Assembly (NCBI GenBank): GCA_016699855.1
Contig: CP064988.1
Span: 744,001-808,000 of the forward strand
Reading direction: 5' to 3'
Length of the DNA stretch: 64,000 nucleotides
Source: Rhodospirillales bacterium
Lineage (GTDB): Bacteria; Pseudomonadota; Alphaproteobacteria; Reyranellales; Reyranellaceae
In this document: positions 25,435 through 34,194 of the stretch, one piece after another
Layout of the letters: each line of letters opens with the position of its first letter
Position numbering within the stretch: the first letter of the stretch is position 1
Notes under the pieces: generated by a model
The model's database searches: none
What the model saw: the letters and a program-made list of their open reading frames with translations, nothing else
Told to the model about the DNA's origin: nothing
Position numbers and translations under genes: made by a program

Positions 25435-26781
25435 ATGAGATTTTCCGACGTCGCCGACGGCCGCAGCGCCGCCACCTCTAGCGCCACCGCGCTCGCCTAC
25501 CAGACCGGCTTCGGCAACGAGTTCGCCACCGAGGCGCTGCCCGGCGCGCTGCCGGTCGGACGCAACTCGCCGCAGAAGGCCCCCTACGGCCTCTACGCCG
25601 AGTTGCTGTCCAGCGCCTCGTTCCTCGCGCCGCGCGCCGTGAACCGCCGGACGTGGATGTACCGCATCCGGCCGGCCGCGAGGAACGCGCCGTTCCGGCC
25701 CTACGCGCAACCGCTATGGCGCACCGGCCCGGTCGACGAGGTCCCGATGCCGGCCGACCGGCTGCGCTGGAGTCCGTTCGCGGCGCCCACCGGCCCGACC
25801 GACTTCATCGACGGCGTGGCGACGCTCTGCGCCAACGGCGACGCCGCGATGCAGGCCGGCATCGGCGTCCACGTCTGGCGCGCCAACACGTCGATGGTCG
25901 ACCGCTACTTCGCCAACAACGACGCCGAGATGGTGTTCCTGCCGCAGACCGGCCGCGTCCGGCTCGCGACCGAGATGGGCGTCGTCGAGGCGCGGCCGGG
26001 CGAGATCGCGGTCGTTCCGCGCGGCGTGCGCTGCCGCGTCGAGCTGCCCGACGGCCCGTCGTACGGATACCTTGGCGAGAACTACGGCACGCATCTGCGG
26101 CTGCCCGAGCTGGGGCCGTTCGGCTCCAACGGGCTGGCCAATCCACGCGACTTCGAGACGCCCGTGGCGGCCTATGAGGACCGCGCCGGCGATCTCCGGC
26201 TGGTCGTGAAGTTCGGCGGCAATCTGTGGGAGTGCGACACCGACCACTCGCCGCTCGACGTCGTGGCGTGGCACGGCACGCTCGCGCCCTACAAATACGA
26301 CCTCGCCCGCTTCAACACGATGGGCACGGTCAGCTACGACCATCCCGATCCGTCGATCTACACCGTGCTCACCGCGCCGTCGGACACGCCGGGCTGGGCC
26401 AACATCGATCTCGTGATCTTCCCGCCGCGCTGGATGGTGGCCGAGGACACGTTCCGCCCGCCGTGGTTCCACCGCAACGTCATGAGCGAGTTCCTCGGCT
26501 TGATCCACGGCCAGTACGACGCCCGCGCCGAGGGCTTCGTCCCCGGCGGCGCCTCGCTGCACAACGCCTTCGCGCCGCACGGCCCCGACGCGCCGACCTT
26601 CGAGAAGGCGAGTTCCACGGCGCTGGCCCCGCACAAGATCGACGACACGCTGGCCTTCATGTTCGAGACCCGCTACCCGCTGCGTCCGACCCGCTTCGCG
26701 ATGGAGGCGGTCGAACGGCAGCGCGACTACCACCGGATCTGGGACGGGCTCGCCGCCACCTTCGACGGAAAGAGGACGTGA
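25435..26781 (+). CDS. hmgA: Homogentisate 1,2-dioxygenase
   Basis: HmgA cleaves homogentisate to maleylacetoacetate in phenylalanine/tyrosine degradation. At 448 residues it is full length. It shows YQTGFGNEFATEALPGALP at the start, the beta-barrel stretch PRGVRCRVELPDGPSYGYL-like, and the iron-site region PPWFHRNVMSEFLG and ASLHNAFAPHGPD. A strong GGGAGGAGGAG site precedes the ATG. Its TGA overlaps the fahA ATG by one base, so the two enzymes are made together. The isomerase MaiA that links them is not in the window. Confidence 0.96.
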   Translation: MRFSDVADGRSAATSSATALAYQTGFGNEFATEALPGALPVGRNSPQKAPYGLYAELLSSASFLAPRAVNRRTWMYRIRPAARNAPFRPYAQPLWRTGPVDEVPMPADRLRWSPFAAPTGPTDFIDGVATLCANGDAAMQAGIGVHVWRANTSMVDRYFANNDAEMVFLPQTGRVRLATEMGVVEARPGEIAVVPRGVRCRVELPDGPSYGYLGENYGTHLRLPELGPFGSNGLANPRDFETPVAAYEDRAGDLRLVVKFGGNLWECDTDHSPLDVVAWHGTLAPYKYDLARFNTMGTVSYDHPDPSIYTVLTAPSDTPGWANIDLVIFPPRWMVAEDTFRPPWFHRNVMSEFLGLIHGQYDARAEGFVPGGASLHNAFAPHGPDAPTFEKASSTALAPHKIDDTLAFMFETRYPLRPTRFAMEAVERQRDYHRIWDGLAATFDGKRT

Positions 26782-28082
26782 TGGCGTTGAACGAGACGCA
26801 CGATCCCGCGCTACGCAGCTGGGTCGAGTCGGCCAACGCGGCCGGCACGGACTTCCCGATCCAGAATCCGCCCTTCGGCGTGTTCCGCCGCCGCGGCGCC
26901 GAGGAGGCGTTCAAGCCCGGCGTCGCGATCGGCGACATGATCCTCGATCTCGGCGCGCTGCCGGCGGGGCATTTCGGCGCCGAGGGCCGCAGCGTCGCCG
27001 CCGCGCTGGCGACGCGCGACCTCAACGCGCTGATGCGGCTGGGCCCGGCGGCGTGGTCGGCCGTCCGGCTGGCGGCGTCGCGCGCGCTGCGGCAGGGCTC
27101 GCCGCTGCAGGCCTCCCTGACGCTCACAGCGCAGGCCGACGCCGAGATGGCGGTGCCCGCGCGCATCGCCGACTACACGGATTTCTACGCCTCGATCCAC
27201 CACGCGACGGCCGTCGGCCTCCAGTTCCGCCCCGACCAGCCGCTGTTGCCGAACTACAAGTGGCTGCCGATCGCCTACCACGGGCGCGCCTCGTCGATCC
27301 GGGTGAGCGGCCAGCGCTTCCATCGGCCGAAGGGCCAGCTCAAGCCGCCGGAGGCCAACGCGCCGGTCTACGCGCCCTGCCGCCGGCTCGACTACGAGCT
27401 GGAGATGGGCGCCTTCGTCGGCGTCGGCAATCCGCTGGGCACGACGATCCCGATCGCCGAGGCCGAGCGCCATCTGTTCGGGCTGGTGCTTCTCAACGAC
27501 TGGTCGGCGCGCGACATCCAGGCGTGGGAATACCAGCCGCTGGGACCGTTCCTCGCCAAGAGCTTCGCCACCACGATCTCGCCATGGATCGTGACCATGG
27601 AGGCGCTGGAGCCGTACCGCGCGCCATGGACGCGGCCGGCCGACGATCCGCAGCCGCTGCCGCATCTCGATTCGCCCGAGAACCGGGCGCGCGGCGCGTT
27701 CGACATCCGCCTCGAGGTGCTCATCGAGAGCGAGCGCATGCGCGCCGGCGGCGTCGCGCCGACGCGGCTCTCGACCTCGAACTTCCGCGAGTCGTATTGG
27801 ACGTGGGCGCAGATGCTGGCGCACCACGCGTCGAACGGCTGCGATCTGGCGCCCGGCGACCTGTTCGGCAGCGGCACCCAGTCCGGACCGTTCCCGGCCG
27901 AGGCCGGATCGCTGCTGGAGCTGTCGAAAGGCGGCAAGGAGCCGGTGGCGCTGCCTGGCGGCGAGACCCGGACCTTCCTCGAGGACGGCGACACGATCGT
28001 CTTCCGCGCGGCGTGCGAAGCCGAGGGACGCGTCCGCATCGGCTTCGGCGAGTGCCGCGGCACGGTGCTGCCGGCGGCGTGA
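26781..28082 (+). CDS. fahA: Fumarylacetoacetase
   Basis: FahA hydrolyses fumarylacetoacetate to fumarate and acetoacetate, the last step of tyrosine breakdown. The 433-residue protein has an N-terminal SH3-like domain with NPPFGVFRR, then the catalytic fold with DYTDFYASIHHATAVG (metal Asp and catalytic His), ELEMGAFVGVGNPLG and LLNDWSARDIQAWEYQPLGPF. It starts in a TGATG overlap with hmgA. It ends 8 bases from the convergent thioesterase gene. Motifs and length are ordinary for the family. Confidence 0.95.
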   Translation: MALNETHDPALRSWVESANAAGTDFPIQNPPFGVFRRRGAEEAFKPGVAIGDMILDLGALPAGHFGAEGRSVAAALATRDLNALMRLGPAAWSAVRLAASRALRQGSPLQASLTLTAQADAEMAVPARIADYTDFYASIHHATAVGLQFRPDQPLLPNYKWLPIAYHGRASSIRVSGQRFHRPKGQLKPPEANAPVYAPCRRLDYELEMGAFVGVGNPLGTTIPIAEAERHLFGLVLLNDWSARDIQAWEYQPLGPFLAKSFATTISPWIVTMEALEPYRAPWTRPADDPQPLPHLDSPENRARGAFDIRLEVLIESERMRAGGVAPTRLSTSNFRESYWTWAQMLAHHASNGCDLAPGDLFGSGTQSGPFPAEAGSLLELSKGGKEPVALPGGETRTFLEDGDTIVFRAACEAEGRVRIGFGECRGTVLPAA

Positions 28083-28090
28083 GCCGGGCG

Positions 28091-28501
28091 TCAGGCGCCC
28101 GGCGCCATCAGCTTGAACGCGCCCTGCGCCGTGGCGACGAGGAAGCCGTCCTCGTGCTCGATCCGGCCCTCGACGAAGACGTTGCGCCGGCCGCCGCCGA
28201 TCCGCCGCCCCGTGCAGATCAGCCGCTCCGGCCGCGCCGCCCCGACGAAGTTGATGTTCAGCGACAACGTGATCGAGAACTGCCGCTGCTTCGGATCGGG
28301 ATGCGCTCCGGCGCCCATGGCGCAGACCAGATCGAGCAGGCCCGCGATCACGCCGCCATGCACGGCGCCGACGCCGTTCATGTCGTGCGGCCTCGGGTCG
28401 AAAGCGAATTTCCCGAAGCCGACGCCGCCGCCGAGCCGGGTGAGGCCGAGGCTCTCGGGATAGGGGTTGCGGCGCGTCACGGCCGGAGTATCAGCGTCCA
28501 C
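28091..28501 (-). CDS. PaaI-like hotdog-fold thioesterase
   Basis: A 136-residue single hotdog domain. The catalytic segment HDMNGVGAVHGGVIAGLLDLV is the PaaI-type signature, followed by LSLNINFVGAARPERLICTGR and NVFVEGRIEHEDGFLVATAQGAFK. These enzymes hydrolyse aryl- or acyl-CoA, often as rescue enzymes in phenylacetate or benzoate metabolism. I start it at a GTG (28501); another GTG at 28480 would give 129 residues and neither has a clear ribosome site. It is convergent with fahA. The substrate is unknown. Confidence 0.78.
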   Translation of the reverse strand: MDADTPAVTRRNPYPESLGLTRLGGGVGFGKFAFDPRPHDMNGVGAVHGGVIAGLLDLVCAMGAGAHPDPKQRQFSITLSLNINFVGAARPERLICTGRRIGGGRRNVFVEGRIEHEDGFLVATAQGAFKLMAPGA

Positions 28502-28554
28502 GTTCGGTCTCGTTCTGGTCGGGCCGCCCGATAGACGCGAAGCGGCGCGCCGCG

Positions 28555-29622
28555 TCAACCCTCCAGCAGGTACGCCGCGTTGCTCTTGAGGCAGACCTCG
28601 CGGATCTGCTCGACCAGCATCTCGGGGATCGGAATGCCGTCGCGCAGGCGCCGCTCCTTCTCGGCGTATTCCGGATCGCCCGGCACCAGCACGGGCTGCG
28701 ACGCGTCGGCCGGCGTCTGGCCATGCAGAAAGTCGATCATCTCGTCGAGGTCGCGCTCGAACGCGCCCTCCTCGCGGAACAGCTTCGGATCGATCGTCAG
28801 GAAGAAATGGCCGATATTGTCGGGCGTGTCGGCGCCCTCGCGCTGGACCCGCAGCGGCTGGAACGTCGTGCCCGACAGCGTCTGCGACAGGATGTTGACG
28901 ACCATCGCGAGCCCGTAGCCCTTGTGGCCGCCGGTCTCGCGCGTGCCGCCCAGCGGCGCCATCCGCTTGGTGCGGAACGCCCGCTCGGCGTCGCGCTCCG
29001 GCGTGCCGTCCTCCTTGTAGGCCCAGCCCTCCGGGATCTGCTTGCCCTTGAGCCAGTAGACCTTGAGCTTGTTGACCGCGACCGGCGTGGTGGCCATGTC
29101 GAGGTTGAACGCCTGGTTGCGCGCCGCCGGCGCCGCCACCGAGATCGGATTGGTGCCGAACACCGGCACGGTGCCGTGGGTCGGCACCATCGTGATGCCG
29201 CGCGCCGATGTCGTGACGATGCCGATCAATCCGGCGCGCGCGGCCATGTCGCTGTAGCAGCCGGCGGCGCCGAAATGCGCGGAGCGGCGCACGCAGACGA
29301 CGGCGATCCCGACCGCCTTGGCCTTGGCGATCGCCATGTCCATGCCGATCTTCGACGGCACGTGGCCGATCGAGTTGTCGGCGTCGATCAGCGCCGACAC
29401 CGGCGTCTCGCGCACCACCCGGATGTCGGGCCGCATGTTGATCTTGTGGCCGCGCATGTCGTTGTAGATCGGCAGCATCGAGAGCCCGTGCGATTCGATG
29501 CCGCGCAGATCGGTCTCGACCAGCACGTCGGCGCTGATCGCGGCGTGCTCGGGGCTCATGCCCCAGCGCGTGAGGATCTCGACGCATTGCCGGCGCAGAT
29601 TCGCGGCGGAGACGTTGACCAT
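28555..29622 (-). CDS. Ldh-family malate/L-lactate/ureidoglycolate-type dehydrogenase
   Basis: The 355-residue NAD(P)-dependent oxidoreductase belongs to the LDH2/MDH2 group, which has its own fold distinct from classical lactate dehydrogenase. Seen are DLRGIESHGLSMLPIYNDM, the catalytic His region RRSAHFGAAGCYSDMAARAGLIG, PVFGTNPISVAAPA and GGHKGYGLAMVVNIL. Family substrates include malate, sulfolactate, ureidoglycolate and diketogulonate; the sequence does not choose among them. It is followed 53 bases on by the PaaI-like gene and preceded by the NIPSNAP gene on the same strand. Confidence 0.88.
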   Translation of the reverse strand: MVNVSAANLRRQCVEILTRWGMSPEHAAISADVLVETDLRGIESHGLSMLPIYNDMRGHKINMRPDIRVVRETPVSALIDADNSIGHVPSKIGMDMAIAKAKAVGIAVVCVRRSAHFGAAGCYSDMAARAGLIGIVTTSARGITMVPTHGTVPVFGTNPISVAAPAARNQAFNLDMATTPVAVNKLKVYWLKGKQIPEGWAYKEDGTPERDAERAFRTKRMAPLGGTRETGGHKGYGLAMVVNILSQTLSGTTFQPLRVQREGADTPDNIGHFFLTIDPKLFREEGAFERDLDEMIDFLHGQTPADASQPVLVPGDPEYAEKERRLRDGIPIPEMLVEQIREVCLKSNAAYLLEG

Positions 29623-29671
29623 CGTGTCGTTCCCTTCCCTGTCCGTCTGTCGCCCCGTCCCCCGGCGGCCC

Positions 29672-29986
29672 TCAGACCGCCGGGCTCCACGGCGCCAGCT
29701 TCATGATCTTGTTCTCCTGCGAATGCAGCATCGGCCGGATCTTGCGGCCGAACTCGGCGAATTTCGGATTGGCGCGCAGGGTCGTCCATTGGTGGTCGCG
29801 GGCGGCGTGGTCGGCGAACTTCCAGAGATGGACGATCTGGTGCAGCGGGCCGATGTCGGTCGTGAAATAGCCGACGAGGTTCTGCTTCCACGCCGCCAGC
29901 TCAGGCCAGCCCTCGGCCTGGTACAGCGCGACGACGTCGACCGCCGCCTCCGGCTTCACGTTGTAGGTGCGCAGCTCGTAGATCAT
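29672..29986 (-). CDS. NIPSNAP-family protein
   Basis: A 104-residue ferredoxin-like (dimeric alpha-beta barrel) protein. It begins MIYELRTYNVKP, the typical NIPSNAP opening, and contains GYFTTDIGPLHQIVHLWKFADHAARDHQWTTL-type wording spread over residues 40-75. GGGGGAGG lies just before this ATG; a longer in-frame start at 30058 would overlap the divergent DUF2161 gene and lacks conservation. It is probably transcribed with the dehydrogenase downstream. NIPSNAP proteins have no defined bacterial role, though several sit in catabolic operons. Confidence 0.85.
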   Translation of the reverse strand: MIYELRTYNVKPEAAVDVVALYQAEGWPELAAWKQNLVGYFTTDIGPLHQIVHLWKFADHAARDHQWTTLRANPKFAEFGRKIRPMLHSQENKIMKLAPWSPAV

Positions 29987-30056
29987 GATGCCTCCCCCGG
30001 CCGCGCCTCGGCGCGCGACGTGGCGGCGACGGTAGCGCGCGAGGAAACACGACGCC

Positions 30057-30731
30057 ATGGCGGCGGAAACCGATCTCTACGAACCGGTCAAAATTCTGCT
30101 CGAGGGCCAGGGATACGACGTCAAGGCCGAGATCCGCGGATGCGATATCGTGGGCACGCGCGCCGACGAGCCTCCGGTCGTGGTCGAGTTGAAGCGCGCA
30201 TTCGGGCTCGGCGTGGTGCTGCAGGGGATCGACCGGCTGGCGCTGACCGACCACGTCTACCTGGCGGTCGGCGCCTGGCCGAAGCGGCCGCGCGACGCCA
30301 AGAAACTGTGCCGCCGCCTCGGTCTCGGCCTGATGGTGGTGACGCCGCCGCGCGTAGAGGTGCTGCTCGATCCCGTCCCCTACCAGCCGCGCAAGAGCAA
30401 GCGCCGCGCCGAACGGCTTCTCGGTGAACACGCGCGCCGCGTCGGCGATCCCAACCGCGGCGGCTCGACGCGCACGCCGATCATGACCGCCTACCGCCAG
30501 GAGGCGCTGCGCTGCGCCGGATTGCTGGCCGCGCGCGGACCGACCCGGGCACGCGATGTGCGCGACGCGGCCGGCGTGCCGAAAGCGGCGGCGATCCTGC
30601 GGCGCGACGTCTACGGCTGGTTCGAGCGCACGGGGCACGGCATCTACGCTCTGACCCCGGCGGGCGCGGCAGCGTTGGAGCGGTTCGGCTGGTCCGCGAC
30701 CGACGGCGCGGCGCCCGCGGCAGCCAGCTGA
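30057..30731 (+). CDS. DUF2161 protein, predicted PD-(D/E)XK nuclease-fold
   Basis: The 224-residue protein resembles the DUF2161 family, described as putative PD-(D/E)XK-type phosphodiesterases. The nuclease-like core is in the first 110 residues: D30 in RGCDIVGT, then E44 and K46 in VVVELKRAFG, which gives the D-ExK arrangement. A conserved basic stretch (YQPRKSKRRAERLLGEH) follows, and the C-terminus resembles a winged helix (GPTRARDVRDAAGVPKAAAILRRDVYGWFERTGHGIY in pieces). It is divergent from NIPSNAP with about 70 bases between. Function is unknown; restriction or repair is possible but unsupported by neighbours. Confidence 0.8.
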   Translation: MAAETDLYEPVKILLEGQGYDVKAEIRGCDIVGTRADEPPVVVELKRAFGLGVVLQGIDRLALTDHVYLAVGAWPKRPRDAKKLCRRLGLGLMVVTPPRVEVLLDPVPYQPRKSKRRAERLLGEHARRVGDPNRGGSTRTPIMTAYRQEALRCAGLLAARGPTRARDVRDAAGVPKAAAILRRDVYGWFERTGHGIYALTPAGAAALERFGWSATDGAAPAAAS

Positions 30732-30776
30732 CCCCGCTGGCGACGCAGGGCCGGCGATGCTAAGGCGTCGACCGCC

Positions 30777-31691
30777 ATGACCGACCTGATCCCCACCGCG
30801 CGCGGCTACGTGAACACGTGGCAGTGCGACGAGAACGACCACCTCAACGTCCAGTTCTTCACCGCGCTGGCGGACGACGCCTCGGCCTTCCTCGGTCACG
30901 CGCTCGGCCTCGGTCCGGCCGCGCTGCGCGCCGCCGGTCTGACGATCCGGCCGGTCGAGGACCACATCCGCTATCACCGCGATCTGCGGGCCGAGGACAC
31001 CGTGCAGGTGGTGTCCGGCGCCGTGGAGATCGCGGACGGCGCGCTGTCGACCTACCACGAGCTGCGCAATCTCTATAGCGGCGGTATCGCCGCCACCGTG
31101 CGCCGGCGCAGCCGGCTCGAGGATGCCGACGGCCGCGCCATCGAATGGCCAGCCGCGCTCGCCGCCGCCGTCGCCGCGCGGCGCGTGGTCGTGCCCGAGA
31201 TCGCGCGGGCGCGGTCCACCGGCCGGATCGCCGACGCGCCGAAGCTGACGCTGGACATGGCGGAGGCCGCGGGATTGATCGAGATCTGCGCCGACGTCGT
31301 GAAGCCGGAAGAGTGCGACGCCGCCGAACGGATGCGGCCGCGCTTCCACTTCGCGCGCTACTCCGACGGGGCCCCGAGCCTGTGGCACGCTCTCGGCTTC
31401 GACCGCGTGGCGATGCGCGAACGCCGCATGGGCTCGATCGTGCTGGAGCTGCGCCAGCTCTACGTCGCGCCGCCAAGGTCCGGCACGCCGCTGTCGCTGC
31501 GCACCGGGATCGTCGGAATCGGCGACAAGACGCTCGACGTGCTGCACTGCCTGTTCGACGCCGAGAGCGGCGCGCTGGTCGGCTGGGCCGAGGGCGCGGC
31601 GGCGCTGTTCGACCAGGCGGCGCGGAAACTGGCGCCTCTACCGGCGTCGGAACGGACCCGATTGACGGCGCGCCTGGCGCGTCTTCCGTAA
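30777..31691 (+). CDS. Tandem hotdog-fold thioesterase (4HBT family)
   Basis: A 304-residue protein with two hotdog domains, one starting YVNTWQCDENDHLNVQFFTALADDA and the second SDGAPSLWHALGFDR. The first holds the Asn-His-Asp-like active site wording (ENDHLNVQ) typical of 4-hydroxybenzoyl-CoA-thioesterase-like and betainyl-CoA thioesterases. It presumably hydrolyses an acyl-CoA. It stands 45 bases after the DUF2161 gene but with no obvious ribosome overlap. The substrate is not determined; carnitine/betaine catabolism genes are not nearby. Confidence 0.82.
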   Translation: MTDLIPTARGYVNTWQCDENDHLNVQFFTALADDASAFLGHALGLGPAALRAAGLTIRPVEDHIRYHRDLRAEDTVQVVSGAVEIADGALSTYHELRNLYSGGIAATVRRRSRLEDADGRAIEWPAALAAAVAARRVVVPEIARARSTGRIADAPKLTLDMAEAAGLIEICADVVKPEECDAAERMRPRFHFARYSDGAPSLWHALGFDRVAMRERRMGSIVLELRQLYVAPPRSGTPLSLRTGIVGIGDKTLDVLHCLFDAESGALVGWAEGAAALFDQAARKLAPLPASERTRLTARLARLP

Positions 31692-31751
31692 CGCGCGAGG
31701 ACGCCGCGGCCGGCGGACACCGCGCGCTTTGGCGGATTTCAAGGTGGAAAA

Positions 31752-31787
31752 CGCCGGAATGACGGGCATTCTTCGCATTTTCCGGCG
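31752..31787. repeat. Inverted repeat in the HU leader region
   Basis: CGCCGGAA (31752-31759) and TTCCGGCG (31780-31787) form an 8-base perfect inverted repeat with 20 bases between. The 31692-31901 gap also holds AT-rich text and TATTAT at 31830-31835, a good -10 without a convincing -35. This is likely the control region of the HU gene; which factor acts here is unknown. Confidence 0.35.
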
Positions 31788-31901
31788 GAAAACCCCAATA
31801 AAACGCATGGCGTGGGCGATCCGTTGGCGTATTATCGCGGTCCCCCTCTCCTCCCGGTGGTCGGGAGGCCGCAGAGGCCAACCAAGTAACGAGGCATCAA
31901 A

Positions 31902-32204
31902 ATGGCCGAGAAAGCCGCCGTCAAAGTCGAGACCGTTCCCCTCTCCAAGTTGATCGCCGAGCTCGCCGCCGGCCACGACATGCCGAAGAAGGCCGTCGCC
32001 AGCCTGTTCGACGATTTCGTCGGCGCCGTCGTCAAGAACCTGAAGAAGGGCAACAAGGTCCGCATCACCGGCCTGGGCATCATGCAGGTGCGCAAGCGCG
32101 CCGCGCGCATGGGCCGCAACCCGGCCACGGGCGAGGCCATCAAGATCAAGGCGTCCAAGAAGGTCGCCTTCCGCGTCGCCAAGGACCTCAAGGAAGCGAT
32201 CTAG
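31902..32204 (+). CDS. hup: HU-family DNA-binding protein
   Basis: A 100-residue nucleoid-associated protein. The HU/IHF fold is clear: an N-terminal helical part (LSKLIAELAAGHDMPKKAV), GNKVRITGLGIMQVRKRAARMGRNPATGEAIKIKASKKVAFRVAKDLKEAI in order, with the DNA-intercalating arm tip R-N-P at GRNPATGE. It bends and packs DNA. The N-terminus is about ten residues longer than typical HU and Lys-rich. It has a long leader and is followed by a strong terminator, so it is monocistronic and probably highly expressed. Confidence 0.94.
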   Translation: MAEKAAVKVETVPLSKLIAELAAGHDMPKKAVASLFDDFVGAVVKNLKKGNKVRITGLGIMQVRKRAARMGRNPATGEAIKIKASKKVAFRVAKDLKEAI

Positions 32205-32231
32205 CGATCGCCGCCGGTCCTCACCGACCCG

Positions 32232-32260
32232 AACGGCCCGACCCCATGGTCGGGCCGTTT
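32232..32260 (+). terminator. Rho-independent terminator of the HU gene
   Basis: AACGGCCCGACC (32232-32243) and GGTCGGGCCGTT (32248-32259) form a perfect 12-base stem with a CCAT loop, ending in TTT. It lies 28 bases after the HU stop and is the clearest terminator in the window. Confidence 0.85.
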
Positions 32261-32292
32261 GCGTTCCACCGGACCAGGACTCCGCCGCCGCC

Positions 32293-33483
32293 ATGGCCGC
32301 CCCGACGAGCCGATCGTTCGACGTCGTGATCATCGGCGCCGGCGCCGCCGGGCTGATGTGCGCGGTCTCGGCCGGACGCCGCGGCCGGCGGGTGCTGCTG
32401 CTCGACCACGCCGACGAGCCCGGCAAGAAGATCCTGATCTCCGGCGGCGGACGCTGCAATTTCACCAATCTGCACAGCGCGCCCGACCGCTTCATCTCGG
32501 CCAACCCGCATTTCTGCAAATCGGCGCTGGCGCGCCACACGCAGCGCGACTTCATCGCGCTCGTGGAGAAGCACCGCATCGCCTACCACGAGAAGACGCT
32601 GGGCCAGCTGTTCTGCGACGGCAGCGCGCGCGCCATCGTCGCGATGCTGCTGGCGGAATGCGACGCCGCCGGCGTCGACGTGCGGATGGCGCACGCCATC
32701 GCCGACATCGAGCGCGGCGAACGGTTCCGCGTCGTCACGGACCATGGCGATTTCGACGCCGCGACGGTCGTGCTGGCCAGCGGCGGCCTGTCGATCCCCA
32801 AGATGGGCGCCACCGGGTTCGCGCACCGCGTCGCGCGCCGCTTCGGGCTGCGCGTGACCGAGACCCGCCCCGCGCTGGTGCCGCTGACGTTCGGCGAGGA
32901 CGACGTCGCGTGGATGCGGCCGCTGAGCGGCGTCGCGCTCGACGCCGTTGCCACGACCGGGCGCCGCAGTTTCCGCGAGGCGATGCTGTTCACCCATCGC
33001 GGCCTGTCGGGCCCGGCGATCCTCCAGATCTCGTCGTACTGGCGAGACGGCGCCGCGGTGACGCTCGACCTGCTGCCGGGGACCGACGCGCGGGCGTTCC
33101 TGCGCGACCGCAAGCGCGTTCGCCCCAAGGCGGAGTCGAAGACGGTCCTCGGCGAGGTGCTGCCGCAGCGTCTCGCGCAGGCGTTGGCCGACCGGCACCT
33201 GCCCGCCGGACCGATCGCCGGAATCCCCGACCGCGCGCTCGACGCGCTCGCCGCGACGCTCAACGCCATGACGGTCACGCCGACCGGAACCGAGGGCTAC
33301 GCCAAGGCCGAGGTGACGCTGGGTGGCGTCGACACCACCGATCTGTCGTCGAAGACCATGGAGGCCAGAGCCGTGCCCGGCCTGTTCGCGATCGGCGAGG
33401 CCGTCGACGTCACAGGCTGGCTCGGCGGCTACAATTTCCAGTGGGCGTGGTCGAGCGGCTGGGTCGCGGGCGAGGCGGCGTAG
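32293..33483 (+). CDS. HI0933/YhiN-family NAD(P)/FAD-dependent oxidoreductase
   Basis: A 396-residue flavoprotein. The FAD dinucleotide-binding motif DVVIIGAGAAGLMCAVSAGRRG is at the N-terminus, followed by the family hallmark GKKILISGGGRCNFTN, FSANPHF-like ISANPHFCKSAL, and GVDTTDLSSKTME with GLFAIGEAVDVTGWLGGYN at the C-terminus. The family includes BaiN but in most bacteria has no proven substrate. It begins 33 bases after the HU terminator, so it has a separate promoter. It is convergent with kdpE. Confidence 0.9.
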   Translation: MAAPTSRSFDVVIIGAGAAGLMCAVSAGRRGRRVLLLDHADEPGKKILISGGGRCNFTNLHSAPDRFISANPHFCKSALARHTQRDFIALVEKHRIAYHEKTLGQLFCDGSARAIVAMLLAECDAAGVDVRMAHAIADIERGERFRVVTDHGDFDAATVVLASGGLSIPKMGATGFAHRVARRFGLRVTETRPALVPLTFGEDDVAWMRPLSGVALDAVATTGRRSFREAMLFTHRGLSGPAILQISSYWRDGAAVTLDLLPGTDARAFLRDRKRVRPKAESKTVLGEVLPQRLAQALADRHLPAGPIAGIPDRALDALAATLNAMTVTPTGTEGYAKAEVTLGGVDTTDLSSKTMEARAVPGLFAIGEAVDVTGWLGGYNFQWAWSSGWVAGEAA

Positions 33484-33498
33484 CGGCGTCGCGTCCCG

Positions 33499-34194
33499 TC
33501 ATCCTGCCGGGTCGGCGAGGCGGTAGCCGACGCCGGGCTCCGTCAGGATCAGCGTCGGCTCGCCGGGATCGAGCTCGATCTTCTGCCGCAACTGGCCGAT
33601 GAACACCCGCAGGTACTGCGTGTCGGCGGTGTGCGCCGGCCCCCACACACGCGACAGGATCTGCCGGTGCGTCATCACGCGGCCGGCGCCGCCGGCGAGC
33701 GCCGCCAGCAGCTCGAACTCCTTCGGCGTGAGCCTCACCGGCGCGCCGCGCACCGTCACGCGATGCGCCGGAAGGTCGACCACGAGGTCGCCGATGGCGA
33801 TCACGGCCGACGGATCGGCCGCGCCGCCGCGCGACCGCAGCGCCGCGCGGATGCGGGCGAGCAGCTCGCCGATCGCGAACGGCTTGGCGACGTAGTCGTT
33901 GGCCCCGAGGTCGAGGGCGGCGATCTTCTCGCCTTCGCGGTCGCGGGCCGACAGCACGATGATCGGCACCCCGGACCACCGCCGCGCCTCGGCGATCACG
34001 TCCTTGCCGTCCATATCCGGCAGTCCGAGATCGAGCACGACGACGTCGATCGACGAGACGGCGAGCGCGCGCAACGCCTCGGCGCCGCTCCCCGCCGCGA
34101 CCACGTCGTAGCCCGCGGCCGTCAATCCCGGCCGCAGGAACCGCTGGATCTGCGGCTCGTCGTCGACGACGAGGACGCGCGCCGCCGCGGTCAC
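33499..34194 (-). CDS. kdpE: KdpE-like OmpR-family response regulator
   Basis: The 231-residue regulator has a receiver domain with the acidic pocket VDDEPQIQRFLRPGL, phospho-acceptor D55 (VVVLDLGLPDMDG) and the Lys in KPFAIGELLARI, then a winged-helix DNA-binding domain (LTPKEFELLAALAGGAGRVMTHRQILSRVWGP). The wording is that of KdpE. It begins at a GTG overlapping the kdpD stop by 4 bases. No kdpFABC genes are here; the divergent gene is kup. Direct repeats between kdpD and kup are a likely target of its OmpR-type wing. Confidence 0.92.
   Translation of the reverse strand: MTAAARVLVVDDEPQIQRFLRPGLTAAGYDVVAAGSGAEALRALAVSSIDVVVLDLGLPDMDGKDVIAEARRWSGVPIIVLSARDREGEKIAALDLGANDYVAKPFAIGELLARIRAALRSRGGAADPSAVIAIGDLVVDLPAHRVTVRGAPVRLTPKEFELLAALAGGAGRVMTHRQILSRVWGPAHTADTQYLRVFIGQLRQKIELDPGEPTLILTEPGVGYRLADPAG

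Noticed and set aside
31729..31953. Small open frame overlapping the HU start
   Set aside because: TTG start, out of frame with HU, basic low-complexity translation and no ribosome site.
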